NCBI RefSeq assembly: GCF_001278755.1
Contig: NZ_CP012601.1
Coordinates: 2,914,001-2,978,000, forward strand
Reading direction: 5' to 3'
Source: Bacillus sp. FJAT-22090
GTDB taxonomy: Bacteria; Bacillota; Bacilli; Bacillales_A; Planococcaceae
DNA: 64,000 bases
Shown here piece by piece: positions 26,863 through 34,432 of the stretch. Each line of letters opens with the position of its first letter. The stretch's first letter is position 1. The notes beneath the pieces are model-generated. The model was not told where the DNA came from. It was given only the letters and a program-made list of their open reading frames with translations, and ran no database searches. A program made the position numbers and the translations under genes.

Positions 26863-27129
26863 CTACACTTCCATTTTGATGGAGCTTCTATAGCGGATAT
26901 CCTGTCTTTTATAGGATGTGACTTCCTGCTCCGAATTTAGATGGACGTCGTAAATTCCAAGCATTTCATCCTTTGCATACTTCTTCATATATTCCTTTTC
27001 CTCAATGACTTCCACTGTAAGCTTCCAGCCACTATCATCACTTGCTTCTACGGAAGTGATTTTATGGACCGGGGCTACAAATTCATTGAAAAACTCCGTC
27101 ACATTTCCGATAATCTGTTTGATTTCCAT
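26863..27129 (-). CDS. gvpR: Gas vesicle protein GvpR (GvpO-like)
   Basis: 88 aa. Two-part small protein: IKQIIGNVTEFFNEFVAPVH helix followed by a beta-rich half GWKLTVEVIEEKEYMKKYAK and IYDVHLNSEQEVTSYKRQDI. The helix-plus-sheet pattern with W-L-E-V-E-K/R-x-R is that of GvpO/GvpR. Named from its position between gvpB and gvpN in the B. megaterium order. Confidence 0.85.
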   Translation of the reverse strand: MEIKQIIGNVTEFFNEFVAPVHKITSVEASDDSGWKLTVEVIEEKEYMKKYAKDEMLGIYDVHLNSEQEVTSYKRQDIRYRSSIKMEV

Positions 27130-27192
27130 GGTAGCCTCCTGCTAAAACTGGCACACCAAGGTTGCCTGAACCCTAGCCGTACCAGCTGATTT

Positions 27193-27453
27193 CTAAATAC
27201 TAAATCGAGCATTTCCTTCATTCGACTGAAGGGCAAGACCGTCTTCTTCAGCACCGTCTCGTAGCAATCCGACCGCCTCTGCATATCGTAGCCATGTATC
27301 CACACTGGCAATGACTACTCTTGCTTCAACTGTCAAAATTTCAATCCCGACAACTGATACTCTGACAAATGCATCAATTACAATCCCTTTGTCCAGAATT
27401 CGGTCAATAACCTCCGCTAAACTTGAACTGTCTGTACTTTTTTGAAGTGCCAT
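27193..27453 (-). CDS. gvpB: Major gas vesicle shell protein GvpB (GvpA paralogue)
   Basis: 86 aa, nearly identical to GvpA through residue 66 ([56 protein letters not shown]) and different only in the short tail. These amphipathic helix-sheet-helix proteins polymerise into the gas-permeable, water-excluding shell rib. Two GvpA-type genes in one cluster is the B. megaterium arrangement (gvpA and gvpB). The 63-bp gap to gvpR shows nothing distinctive. Confidence 0.95.
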   Translation of the reverse strand: MALQKSTDSSSLAEVIDRILDKGIVIDAFVRVSVVGIEILTVEARVVIASVDTWLRYAEAVGLLRDGAEEDGLALQSNEGNARFSI

Positions 27454-27480
27454 TATTGCATTCTCCTTTCGTTAATCCTT

Positions 27481-27930
27481 TTAAGAACCAATGGTCCGGA
27501 TGTCTTTAATAGTTTTAATCTTGGTTGCTCCCTTAATGTCCTTGGATGTCTTAATCGAACCGATTCCTTTAATGTCTGAGACACTCTTCACTTTTCGTTT
27601 ATCATCACTTTTATTTGTCGAGGAGACTTTCTTCTGAAGTTCTTCCCCTGCCTCGACTACCTTCCCAAGCTTATCCCGGGCGGAAAGCAGTACATCCTGT
27701 GTTTTTTCTTTCGCTTCTTCTGCATTGCCTTCAACTTTATCGGCAAACTTTTCCTTGGCACTCTCCAGGTTTTCGGTTAATTGTAGTGCCTTGTCTTGGA
27801 CATTCTCGACAATTTTCTCTTTGGCTTTGTCAGCTACGACTTCTTTAACTTTGTCTTTAATCGGTTCTGGTGTGTGTTCAATCACCGTCTTGGCGACTTT
27901 CCCTGCTGTTTTTGTCAGTTGCTTGTCCAT
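27481..27930 (-). CDS. gvpQ: Gas vesicle protein GvpQ, LEA-like with C-terminal repeats
   Basis: 149 aa, Lys/Glu-rich. Residues 8-100 form a long amphipathic helix of LEA/apolipoprotein style (KDKVKEVVADKAKEKIVENV, ESAKEKFADKVEGNAEEAKE). The C terminus holds three related units of about 11-12 residues: SDIKGIGSIKT, KDIKGATKIKT and KDIRTIGS. Assigned by position between gvpP and gvpB. Role in vesicle formation unknown; in B. megaterium the genes upstream of gvpB are reported as dispensable in a heterologous host (family knowledge). Confidence 0.85.
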   Translation of the reverse strand: MDKQLTKTAGKVAKTVIEHTPEPIKDKVKEVVADKAKEKIVENVQDKALQLTENLESAKEKFADKVEGNAEEAKEKTQDVLLSARDKLGKVVEAGEELQKKVSSTNKSDDKRKVKSVSDIKGIGSIKTSKDIKGATKIKTIKDIRTIGS

Positions 27931-27962
27931 ACACTAACCCCCTTTGGATTAAAGACTTGTCA

Positions 27963-28439
27963 TCACTTGGTAGCCACGAGGTTATTCAGCATCTCTTCAA
28001 TTTTTTCAAGGCGCTCGTTTAGCTGTTTGTTTTCTTCTTTTATTTCGTTATAGCTTTGCTTGTTTTCCGTATTTGGAACACTGTCATCACCTTTCTTCGG
28101 AGACAGTAGCCCTTGTTCGATTTTGCTCATGTATCCTGAAGCAAGATGCTTGATGCTGCTTTGCGCCTGCCCTGCCAGAAGCTCCTGGGCCGTTTTTCTG
28201 AATTCCTCGTTTGCCACTTTCATCAATTCAGATTCACCTATTTTTTTCATCGCCTTCTTGCTCGTATCCGGATTGGCAAGCAAGCCGATCCCTACTCCAA
28301 CCACACCGCCAATCAGGGCAAAGTTCATAGAATAATTTGTGCTTTTCTTCTTCTCTTGTGCTGGCTGATTATTTTCCGTTTGCTTTTGTTCTTCCTGTTC
28401 CACCGCTTCATAATTTTCATTGGATTTTTGGCTATTCAT
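27963..28439 (-). CDS. gvpP: Gas vesicle protein GvpP, YtxH-like with coiled coil
   Basis: 158 aa. Polar Gln/Glu/Asn-rich N terminus, then one glycine-rich hydrophobic segment FALIGGVVGVGIGLLANPDT (about residues 40-60) like the YtxH domain, a helical middle, and a C-terminal coiled coil EENKQLNERLEKIEEMLNNL (about 134-153). The same two modules occur in GvpT. Possibly tethers vesicles or assembly factors to membrane; inference only. Confidence 0.85.
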   Translation of the reverse strand: MNSQKSNENYEAVEQEEQKQTENNQPAQEKKKSTNYSMNFALIGGVVGVGIGLLANPDTSKKAMKKIGESELMKVANEEFRKTAQELLAGQAQSSIKHLASGYMSKIEQGLLSPKKGDDSVPNTENKQSYNEIKEENKQLNERLEKIEEMLNNLVATK

Positions 28440-28456
28440 TTTCTGTCCATCCTTTC

Positions 28457-28711
28457 TTAATAACTTAATTGCTCATTTTGATTTCTTCTGATAAGACCTT
28501 GATCCTGGACTTCATCCCGCAATAGGCCAACAGCCTCTGCATATCGAAGCCATGTATCCACACTAGCGATAACCACCCGAGCCTCCACTGTAATTATTTC
28601 AATCCCGACTAACGATACCCTTACAAAGGCATCAATCACAATTCCCTTGTCCAGGATTCTGTCAATCACCTCAGCAAGGCTTGAGCTATCTGTACTTTTT
28701 TGAACACTCAC
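28457..28711 (-). CDS. gvpA: Major gas vesicle shell protein GvpA
   Basis: 84 aa. Canonical GvpA sequence: [46 protein letters not shown]. First gene of the 7.5-kb gvp cluster, preceded by GGGAGGGAG-type ribosome site and, 75-100 bp upstream, a sigma-B-type promoter. Forms the vesicle wall with GvpB. Gas vesicles in Bacillales are rare in nature and largely seen as complete clusters like this one; whether this strain makes floating vesicles cannot be read from sequence. Confidence 0.96.
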   Translation of the reverse strand: MSVQKSTDSSSLAEVIDRILDKGIVIDAFVRVSLVGIEIITVEARVVIASVDTWLRYAEAVGLLRDEVQDQGLIRRNQNEQLSY

Positions 28712-28785
28712 GTGGCTCCCTCCCCTCTATTTTTTGACGTGGCTGGAGCTGCGTTTTCAATTCTGTAACCGGCTATGCTATGTAT

Positions 28786-28810
28786 ATACCTGCGCTAAAC
28801 CCAAATAAAC
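28786..28810 (-). promoter_or_regulatory. Sigma-B-type promoter of the gas vesicle cluster
   Basis: On the minus strand: GTTTAT (28810-28805), 13-bp spacer, AGGTAT (28791-28786), 10 of 12 positions of GTTTAA-N13-GGGTAT. Transcription would begin near 28779, giving a leader of about 68 nt before the gvpA ATG. Same spacing as the promoters at 6840-6864 and 50206-50230. Confidence 0.65.
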
Positions 28811-28890
28811 GAGGGAAATGTAACCAATAGACCCAATTTGCTCAATCCCTGTCCTATGAAATATTTAAAGTTGATGAGGACAGGGTTAAA

Positions 28891-28934
28891 ACAAAAATGA
28901 GAAAACATGGATATCCATGTTTTCTCATTTTTGT
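28891..28934. repeat. 44-bp perfect palindrome
   Basis: Perfectly self-complementary over 22 bp each side of the centre 28912/28913, with no loop (centre GATATC; outer ends ACAAAAATGAG and CTCATTTTTGT). A and T runs at the two edges would let it work as a terminator in both directions. It lies 257 bp beyond the regular phn terminator and just upstream of the gvpA promoter. Confidence 0.85.
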
Positions 28935-29174
28935 ATATAAAAAATCACTAAAAAAATTAGGAAATAATAAAAACGCATTTAATTTTAATTGAAGAGCTTT
29001 TTTAAATAACTCTATTGATATTTGCTAAAAGGAGTAAATGTTCTATATAAAAGAACATGTTTTTGGCTTTATCCAAAATTACTTATAGAGAACTAATAGC
29101 CATGGTAAAAATATGTTAGCCATTTATTGAGTTCCCATCTATACATTGAAATTCAGATGAACTCTGTTCGTAAT

Positions 29175-29210
29175 TAAGAAACCCCAGAAACACTATATTC
29201 TGGGGTTTGG
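29175..29210 (-). terminator. Terminator of the phn operon
   Basis: AAACCCCAGAA (29179-29189) pairs with TTCTGGGGTTT (29198-29208) across an 8-nt loop. It begins 3 bp beyond the stop of the last phnE gene and is followed by a moderately U-rich tract on the minus strand. Confidence 0.75.
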
Positions 29211-29211
29211 C

Positions 29212-30060
29212 TTATTTAGATGTGGCAGGGAAATATCGACTTTTTAATCTAGTAGAAGTTAGCTCTAAAATAATCGCCAACACTAAAATCATATAGGTAA
29301 TCATGCCAACTTCACGCATATCAAAGTAGAATCCAGATGCCATGAAGAGTTCAAAGCCAATACCACCAGCACCAGCCGCTGCTCCCATTGCCACAGCTAC
29401 TGAGAAGTTGATTTCAAAGCGTAAAAATGTCCAGGACAATAAATAAGTGAACGTGGTAGGTAAAATTGCATGGCTAACGATATGCCACCAGTTCGAACCT
29501 GTTGCGGTCAACGCCTCCAATATTCCTTTGTCTACTTCTTCAAAAGCCTCTGAGAATGCCTTCACTAAATAAGCAATAGAGTGAAAGAGCATTCCAAGAA
29601 CGGCTGCTTCACTTCCTAATCCTGCAGCAATGGCAAAGATTAATACCCATAATACAGTCGGGACTGCACGTACGATTGCTACCATCACTCGGATGGTATT
29701 GGATAACCATTTGTTTGAAAGATTGGTTGCTGCCATTAATGCTAAAAAGAATGCAATAACCGCTCCTAATATAGTGGAAAGGAATGCCAAGCCAAGTGTA
29801 ATTCCTACTTGGTAAAAAGCTTCCCCCCAGGTGAAATGAGTAAGAGCAGGTTCTAAAAACATCGCTTTTAGGTTATACAATGTTTCCGGAATAGCTTTCG
29901 TTAAATCCAACCCTGCATAGTTAAAAAACATAAACGCTAGGATTGTCAGAGCCAATAAAATAATGATGGTGCCTTTCATTACTCGCTCTACCTTGTTACC
30001 TGACTTAATCGATATTTTGCCATCTGCTTTTCTTTTTATAAGGGTTGTTGTTGCTTCCAT
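29212..30060 (-). CDS. phnE: Phosphonate ABC transporter permease PhnE (second copy)
   Basis: 282 aa, six or so hydrophobic segments with a Lys/Arg-rich N terminus. PhnE-type features: VPTVLWVLIFAIAAGLGSEA and LLSWTFLRFEINFSVAVAMG. The two permeases presumably form a heterodimer with PhnC and PhnD, a common arrangement in Bacillales, to import phosphonates or phosphate esters. It starts on the final base of the preceding phnE stop. Last gene of the operon. Confidence 0.93.
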   Translation of the reverse strand: MEATTTLIKRKADGKISIKSGNKVERVMKGTIIILLALTILAFMFFNYAGLDLTKAIPETLYNLKAMFLEPALTHFTWGEAFYQVGITLGLAFLSTILGAVIAFFLALMAATNLSNKWLSNTIRVMVAIVRAVPTVLWVLIFAIAAGLGSEAAVLGMLFHSIAYLVKAFSEAFEEVDKGILEALTATGSNWWHIVSHAILPTTFTYLLSWTFLRFEINFSVAVAMGAAAGAGGIGFELFMASGFYFDMREVGMITYMILVLAIILELTSTRLKSRYFPATSK

Positions 30061-30848
30061 TATAGAATCACCTTCCGTATATGATTTGAAATTAACTCAA
30101 TTGCTATAACGGATAAGACGATACTAAGCGTAACTAGTGCAACCGCATTATAGTTAAGGGTTTTATAATAGAGGTCAAATGTATATCCAATACCTGTACC
30201 CGTTAAGATACCAACAAGTGTGGCACTTCGGATGTTCGTCTCGATCATAAACAAAATCCAGCTGATCATCTGCGGCAAGCACTGGGGGATAACTGCTTTA
30301 TAGACGATTTGAAAGTAGGTAGCACCAGTTGCCTGTAAAGCTTCTACTGCGCTATGGCTTGCTTCATCAATCGACTCGATAAAGGCCCTCGTCAAAAACC
30401 CAACTGACCCAACAAATAGCGCTAAGTATCCTGTTACGGAGTTTTGGCCAAAAGAAAGTAATAAGATTAAAGCCCACGCTACAACTGGAATATTACGCGC
30501 GACTGATGCTACGAATCGAGCGAATACCCCGAGCACAGAATTTGTTCCAGTAGTTTTAGAACCCATTAATCCTAAAAATAAGGAAACAACTGTTGCTGTC
30601 GTTGTAGCAGCAATAGACATTAGGATTGTCTCCAATAATTTTTCCAATATTTTCGGTAATCTTTCCAGTGTTTCTTGCGTAATAAACAAGTTAGAGAAAA
30701 TCCAAGTAACAGCATCTGGTAAAGTTGCTATTCCATGAATGATGTTAAAGTTCGTTATGTCAGATGATAGATAAGTCAAGATGATAATTAGCGCTACATA
30801 AGTTATCGTCTGCCATTTTCTCTGGTTTTTCATACCTTTTACATTCAC
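30060..30848 (-). CDS. phnE: Phosphonate ABC transporter permease PhnE (first copy)
   Basis: 262 aa membrane protein with the PhnE pattern FVASVARNIPVVAWALILLL and SWILFMIETNIRSATLVGIL. Paralogue of the following gene but clearly diverged, as expected of heterodimeric permeases. Starts 12 bp after phnC. Confidence 0.93.
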   Translation of the reverse strand: MNVKGMKNQRKWQTITYVALIIILTYLSSDITNFNIIHGIATLPDAVTWIFSNLFITQETLERLPKILEKLLETILMSIAATTTATVVSLFLGLMGSKTTGTNSVLGVFARFVASVARNIPVVAWALILLLSFGQNSVTGYLALFVGSVGFLTRAFIESIDEASHSAVEALQATGATYFQIVYKAVIPQCLPQMISWILFMIETNIRSATLVGILTGTGIGYTFDLYYKTLNYNAVALVTLSIVLSVIAIELISNHIRKVIL

Positions 30849-30860
30849 TTTGATTTCCCC

Positions 30861-31640
30861 TTACACAGTAACTAACTGTCTTTTCTCTACAGTTGTTGTA
30901 GTTGTTCCATATATTAAGTCGGTACTGTCCGTTGAAAGTCTATAACTTGGTCCATCGAATACAATGCTTCCTTTACTTAATCCAATGATTCGATCTGAGT
31001 AATCACGGGCAACTTGCACCTGGTGCAAATTCACGATGCATGTAATATTAAGCTCCATCGTAATTGTTTTTAAGTAATCCATAATCACTTTAGAAGCGTT
31101 TGGATCAAGCGAAGCAATCGGTTCATCACAAAGAATGATTTTTGGTTCTTGGATAAGGGAGCGTGCAATTCCTACTCGTTGCTGCTGACCGCCGCTCAAC
31201 TGATCACATCGTTTATAGGCATGTTCTGCTATACCTAACTTTTCTAAAAGGAAAAAGGCATGCTCCTTCTCTGATTCTGAAAACTTTCCAAACACTCCTT
31301 GAAACGTTGATTTATATCCGAATCTACCGTGTAGAACGTTTTCAATAACAGATAATCGCGGTACCAAATTATAATGTTGGAAGATCATACCTATGTTTGT
31401 ACGCATCTTACGTAGTTCTTTTTTGTTCAAACTTCCTACATCATTGCCATCAAAAATAACTTTACCTTCGTCGATATTTACCAAACGGTTGATACAACGT
31501 AATAGAGTGGATTTTCCTGCTCCAGAAGGTCCGATGATGGAAACAAATTCTCCAGACCCTACTTCAAAGCTAACATCCTTTAACACTTTCGTTTGCGCAT
31601 TATACGATTTCCCTAAATTCTCTACTTTAAGTAAGGGCAT
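30861..31640 (-). CDS. phnC: Phosphonate ABC transporter ATPase PhnC
   Basis: 259 aa ABC ATPase. Walker A GPSGAGKST, Q-loop MIFQHYNLVPRLSVIENVLHGR (shown to 20: MIFQHYNLVPRLSVIENVLH), signature LSGGQQQRVGIARSL, Walker B IILCDEPIASLDP, switch His in VNLHQVQ. NLHQV in place of the usual THD is characteristic of PhnC. Energises phosphonate import with PhnD and two PhnE proteins. Confidence 0.95.
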   Translation of the reverse strand: MPLLKVENLGKSYNAQTKVLKDVSFEVGSGEFVSIIGPSGAGKSTLLRCINRLVNIDEGKVIFDGNDVGSLNKKELRKMRTNIGMIFQHYNLVPRLSVIENVLHGRFGYKSTFQGVFGKFSESEKEHAFFLLEKLGIAEHAYKRCDQLSGGQQQRVGIARSLIQEPKIILCDEPIASLDPNASKVIMDYLKTITMELNITCIVNLHQVQVARDYSDRIIGLSKGSIVFDGPSYRLSTDSTDLIYGTTTTTVEKRQLVTV

Positions 31641-31670
31641 TTATATGACTCCTCTTTAGGTTATTTAAAT

Positions 31671-31709
31671 AATAAGAGCATGCACGATTTTGTATGCATA
31701 CTCTTATTT
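31671..31709 (-). terminator. Intra-operon hairpin between phnD and phnC
   Basis: Imperfect long inverted repeat, AATAAGAG-x-ATGCA arms on both sides of a short loop, followed on the minus strand by T-rich sequence, in the 86-bp phnD-phnC gap. Likely a partial terminator or 3'-end stabiliser that raises binding-protein output relative to the permease genes. Confidence 0.6.
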
Positions 31710-31726
31710 TTATTTCATTCACACTA

Positions 31727-32770
31727 TTATTTTGAAAGTTCGCGGATCGGATTGAACCACTCATCTTCTACATCTGCAAATCTTTCATTTTCTGTTTTAA
31801 AGAATAATCCTGGTTCTCCTGAATCTTTTGGAACGAAGATTTTTTCATTGTTTGCAATATCATCTGAAGTAAATAATTCTTTCAATTTATCATAATCCTC
31901 TTGACCTAAAGCTTCTAAGTTAGCTGCAAATGGTGCATTTAATACTGGAGTAACTGACATCAAAGTAAATTCTTTACCAGGTACTGTGTTAAAAGGCTCT
32001 GCAGCGTCGTCTTTTACTTTATAAACTGAACCTACTTTGTTCGGTTCTCCTTCCACTACATCCACATAGTTTCCAACACAAGTATCACAGAATGCTGCAA
32101 CTTCTGAATTACCACTTAATAGATTTACAGCTGATCCTTGGTGTGAGTTCCCGAATAATACTTGAGAAAATAGTGGTCCGCCTTCCATTAAATCCTCTGG
32201 CACCAAATCTTCAAAGCCAGATTTTTCTGCATAGTGAGCAATAATAGATGATGATGGAACAACGAATCCTGATGTTGAACTATTTGAAACAAATGACATA
32301 CTTTTTTGTTCTAATGTATCTAATGAAAATTCACCGTCTACTTTGAATTTATCTTGGTCAGCTACATTTACAGCTAACCAGCTGTGATATAAAGCATCGT
32401 CTAATGTACCTGATTTACCAGTTGGTACTACTAATGGTTGAATAGCATCGTTTCCATTTTTAGCTTCGATATAGCCCTGTGCTCCCATGAAAGCAAGATC
32501 TGCGTTGTTATTTATTAATGTTTCAATAGCGATTGCATAGTCAGTAGTTAATTGGTGTTCTACTTTTTTACCAGTAGCCTCTTCAATTACTCGACCAATT
32601 TCATCACGTGAAGATTTCATATCTGTACCAGATTCATTTGGATACCAAGCGATTTTTATGACGTCATCTACTTTTGCATCCTTCGCGCCAGCAGTTCCTT
32701 CTGAGCAAGCTGATAAGAATAGAGCAACTACTAAAACCAGACTGATGATAAACCAATTTTTCTTCATCAA
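31727..32770 (-). CDS. phnD: Phosphonate ABC binding lipoprotein PhnD
   Basis: 347 aa. Lipoprotein signal with lipobox LSAC, then the PhnD/PstS-like fold: IKIAWYPNESGTD, LTTDYAIAIETLINNNADLA and SNSSTSGFVVPSS, where the Ser/Thr cluster would hold the phosphonate oxygens. ATG start with AAAAGGAGAATT upstream. Captures phosphonates outside the membrane. It has its own candidate promoter at 32827-32855, so transport genes may be expressed beyond the lyase genes. Confidence 0.94.
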   Translation of the reverse strand: MMKKNWFIISLVLVVALFLSACSEGTAGAKDAKVDDVIKIAWYPNESGTDMKSSRDEIGRVIEEATGKKVEHQLTTDYAIAIETLINNNADLAFMGAQGYIEAKNGNDAIQPLVVPTGKSGTLDDALYHSWLAVNVADQDKFKVDGEFSLDTLEQKSMSFVSNSSTSGFVVPSSSIIAHYAEKSGFEDLVPEDLMEGGPLFSQVLFGNSHQGSAVNLLSGNSEVAAFCDTCVGNYVDVVEGEPNKVGSVYKVKDDAAEPFNTVPGKEFTLMSVTPVLNAPFAANLEALGQEDYDKLKELFTSDDIANNEKIFVPKDSGEPGLFFKTENERFADVEDEWFNPIRELSK

Positions 32771-32826
32771 TAATTCTCCTTTTCGCTAAATAAAATGGCG
32801 TTACAATGTTTTAACCCAGTCGTACG

Positions 32827-32855
32827 TTTATATTGAAACATAAATTATTTACCAA
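32827..32855 (-). promoter_or_regulatory. Candidate internal promoter before phnD
   Basis: On the minus strand: TTGGTA (32855-32850), 17-bp spacer, TATAAA (32832-32827). Immediately upstream is a perfect 12-bp palindrome TGTAAATTTACA (32859-32870), a possible regulator site. The gap 32771-32896 holds nothing else clear. Confidence 0.5.
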
Positions 32856-32896
32856 TTGTGTAAATTTACAGTATCTTTAAACACTATTAACCTTAT

Positions 32897-33700
32897 TTAC
32901 ATCCTCTCAAAGGAAGGGCTGACAATATCTCCGATTTCAACTATTGCTCCATAAGCACCGTGATAGTCTGTACCACCTGTCATAACCAAGCCATATTTTT
33001 TTGCCAAGACTTCTATCTTTAGATGGTCCTCTGCCGTGTGGTCTAGGTGGTTTCTTTCAATTCCGCCTAATCCAACCTCTAGTAGTTCTGGTATCAACTC
33101 ATACGAATCCAACTGGCCAGGATGAGCGATGACCGCCATGCCCCCATCTGCCACAATAGCTTTTACTGCCTCAAACACATCAATGTATTGAATATCCCCT
33201 GAGGCAACTCCACTCCCTTTAAATAGACATTTATATAGCTGCTTGTACGCTGGAGATGTATAGGCAGCATCTGTTAAATTGTGCATAATATGTTGTTTAT
33301 AAATGGTCTCGGATGGTTTGGCAGATTCCTCAATAGCCTCTTTATCTAGTTCGTAGCCTGCTAATTTTATTTGTTCCATTTGCCAGAGGGAATGTTCCTG
33401 CCGCCTTTTTAACAATGGATCACAAATTGCTTGAATATGTGGTGCACTAGGATGATAGTTATATCCAAGAACATGGACTTTACGGTTCCTTTTATAGTCG
33501 AAGGCTGAGATTTCAATACCAGGTATAACTTTTATTCCGTATTTTCTCCCTAGTTCGAGAACTTCCGAAAGCCCTTTAACGGTATCATGATCGACAAAAC
33601 TAATATGTGTAACACCACGCTGACTAGCTTGCTTCATTAATGTTTCCGCATGCTCCGAACCGTCGGAGTAGCGACTATGGACATGTAAATCAGCTTTCAT
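32897..33700 (-). CDS. phnPP: PHP-domain phosphodiesterase, PhnPP-like
   Basis: 267 aa from ATG 33700 (MKADLHVHSRYSDG); the in-frame TTG 21 nt earlier is less likely. PHP metal site: DLHVHSRYSDG, VDHDTVKG, PGIEIS, AHPGQ, GTDYHG. Its place between phnL and phnD and the absence of a metallo-beta-lactamase PhnP argue that it performs the last step of the lyase pathway, opening 5-phosphoribosyl 1,2-cyclic phosphate, as shown for PhnPP of Eggerthella. That reaction is inferred from family and context. Start overlaps the phnL end by 11 bp. Confidence 0.8.
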   Translation of the reverse strand: MKADLHVHSRYSDGSEHAETLMKQASQRGVTHISFVDHDTVKGLSEVLELGRKYGIKVIPGIEISAFDYKRNRKVHVLGYNYHPSAPHIQAICDPLLKRRQEHSLWQMEQIKLAGYELDKEAIEESAKPSETIYKQHIMHNLTDAAYTSPAYKQLYKCLFKGSGVASGDIQYIDVFEAVKAIVADGGMAVIAHPGQLDSYELIPELLEVGLGGIERNHLDHTAEDHLKIEVLAKKYGLVMTGGTDYHGAYGAIVEIGDIVSPSFERM

Positions 33701-34412
33701 AGCCAACCGACTCTTTCGCAACTGTCATTTGTCTTGTTTGCATATCATAAACCTTGTCACAAAGCCCTTCCATAAATTCAATGTCATGAAAGATGCCCAC
33801 TAAAGTGGTCCCTCTGTTTTTCAATTTCTCAATCATTTCACGAACCTTTACTTTTGATTGTTGGTCTAAACTTGCAGTTGGCTCGTCTAGTAATAACAAT
33901 CTTGGTTTTTTCACGGTTGCCATCGCTATGTTTAATCGCAATTTTTCTCCACCGGAAAATGTATTAGGATAGCTATCCCATAATTTTGGATCCATTTCAA
34001 AATGTGTTAATGCTTTTTCTGCTTCTACAAGGGCTACTTCCTCTGTTTCGCCCATTTCAAGTAATGCATTAATAACGAGCTGGCGACAGGTCGTTCTCGG
34101 CATGACATTCAAAAATTGAGATACATAGCCAATCTCATACTTACGTAAATACAGCATTTCTCTTTCTGATATATTAGCCAAATCAACTAGTCCAAAGCGT
34201 TCTGAGTTATAAAAAATATTGCCTGCATCAGGTAAATAAGAACGGTAGATGCTCTTTAATATCGTCGATTTACCACTACCACTTTTCCCAATAATTCCAA
34301 TGAATTCTCCCGCGTCCAATGAGAAATTAATGTGCTCAATTGCAGGAATCGTTTTGCCTAAGTGATGAATAGTGAATCGTTTACCAAACTCTTTGACATC
34401 TAACATCGTCAT
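33690..34412 (-). CDS. phnL: C-P lyase ABC-type subunit PhnL
   Basis: 240 aa from ATG 34412 (MTMLDVKEFGKRF), chosen because GAGGAGGT lies 8 nt upstream. ABC ATPase motifs: IGKSGSGKST, signature FSGGEKLRLNIAMA, Walker B LLLLDEPTASLD, H-loop FHD. PhnL is not a transporter subunit; it associates with the C-P lyase core in the first steps that join phosphonate to the ribose of ATP. Located after phnM. Confidence 0.93.
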   Translation of the reverse strand: MTMLDVKEFGKRFTIHHLGKTIPAIEHINFSLDAGEFIGIIGKSGSGKSTILKSIYRSYLPDAGNIFYNSERFGLVDLANISEREMLYLRKYEIGYVSQFLNVMPRTTCRQLVINALLEMGETEEVALVEAEKALTHFEMDPKLWDSYPNTFSGGEKLRLNIAMATVKKPRLLLLDEPTASLDQQSKVKVREMIEKLKNRGTTLVGIFHDIEFMEGLCDKVYDMQTRQMTVAKESVGYES

Positions 34413-34432
34413 GTTACTACCTCCTCGTTTCA

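Larger units (their letters stand above)
28712..29211. other. 500-bp intergenic region between gvpA and phnE
   Basis: Holds, from left to right: the gvpA leader and sigma-B-type promoter (28786-28810), an inverted repeat CCCTGTCCT/AGGACAGGG (28847-28855 and 28877-28885), a 44-bp perfect palindrome (28891-28934), an AT-rich stretch without clear signals, and the phn terminator (29179-29208). No credible gene. Confidence 0.6.

Noticed and set aside
21185-28711. Gas vesicle cluster as a recently acquired mobile island
   Set aside because: No integrase, tRNA end, attachment repeat or transposase at either border was seen; only small structured repeats occur, so recent transfer cannot be supported.
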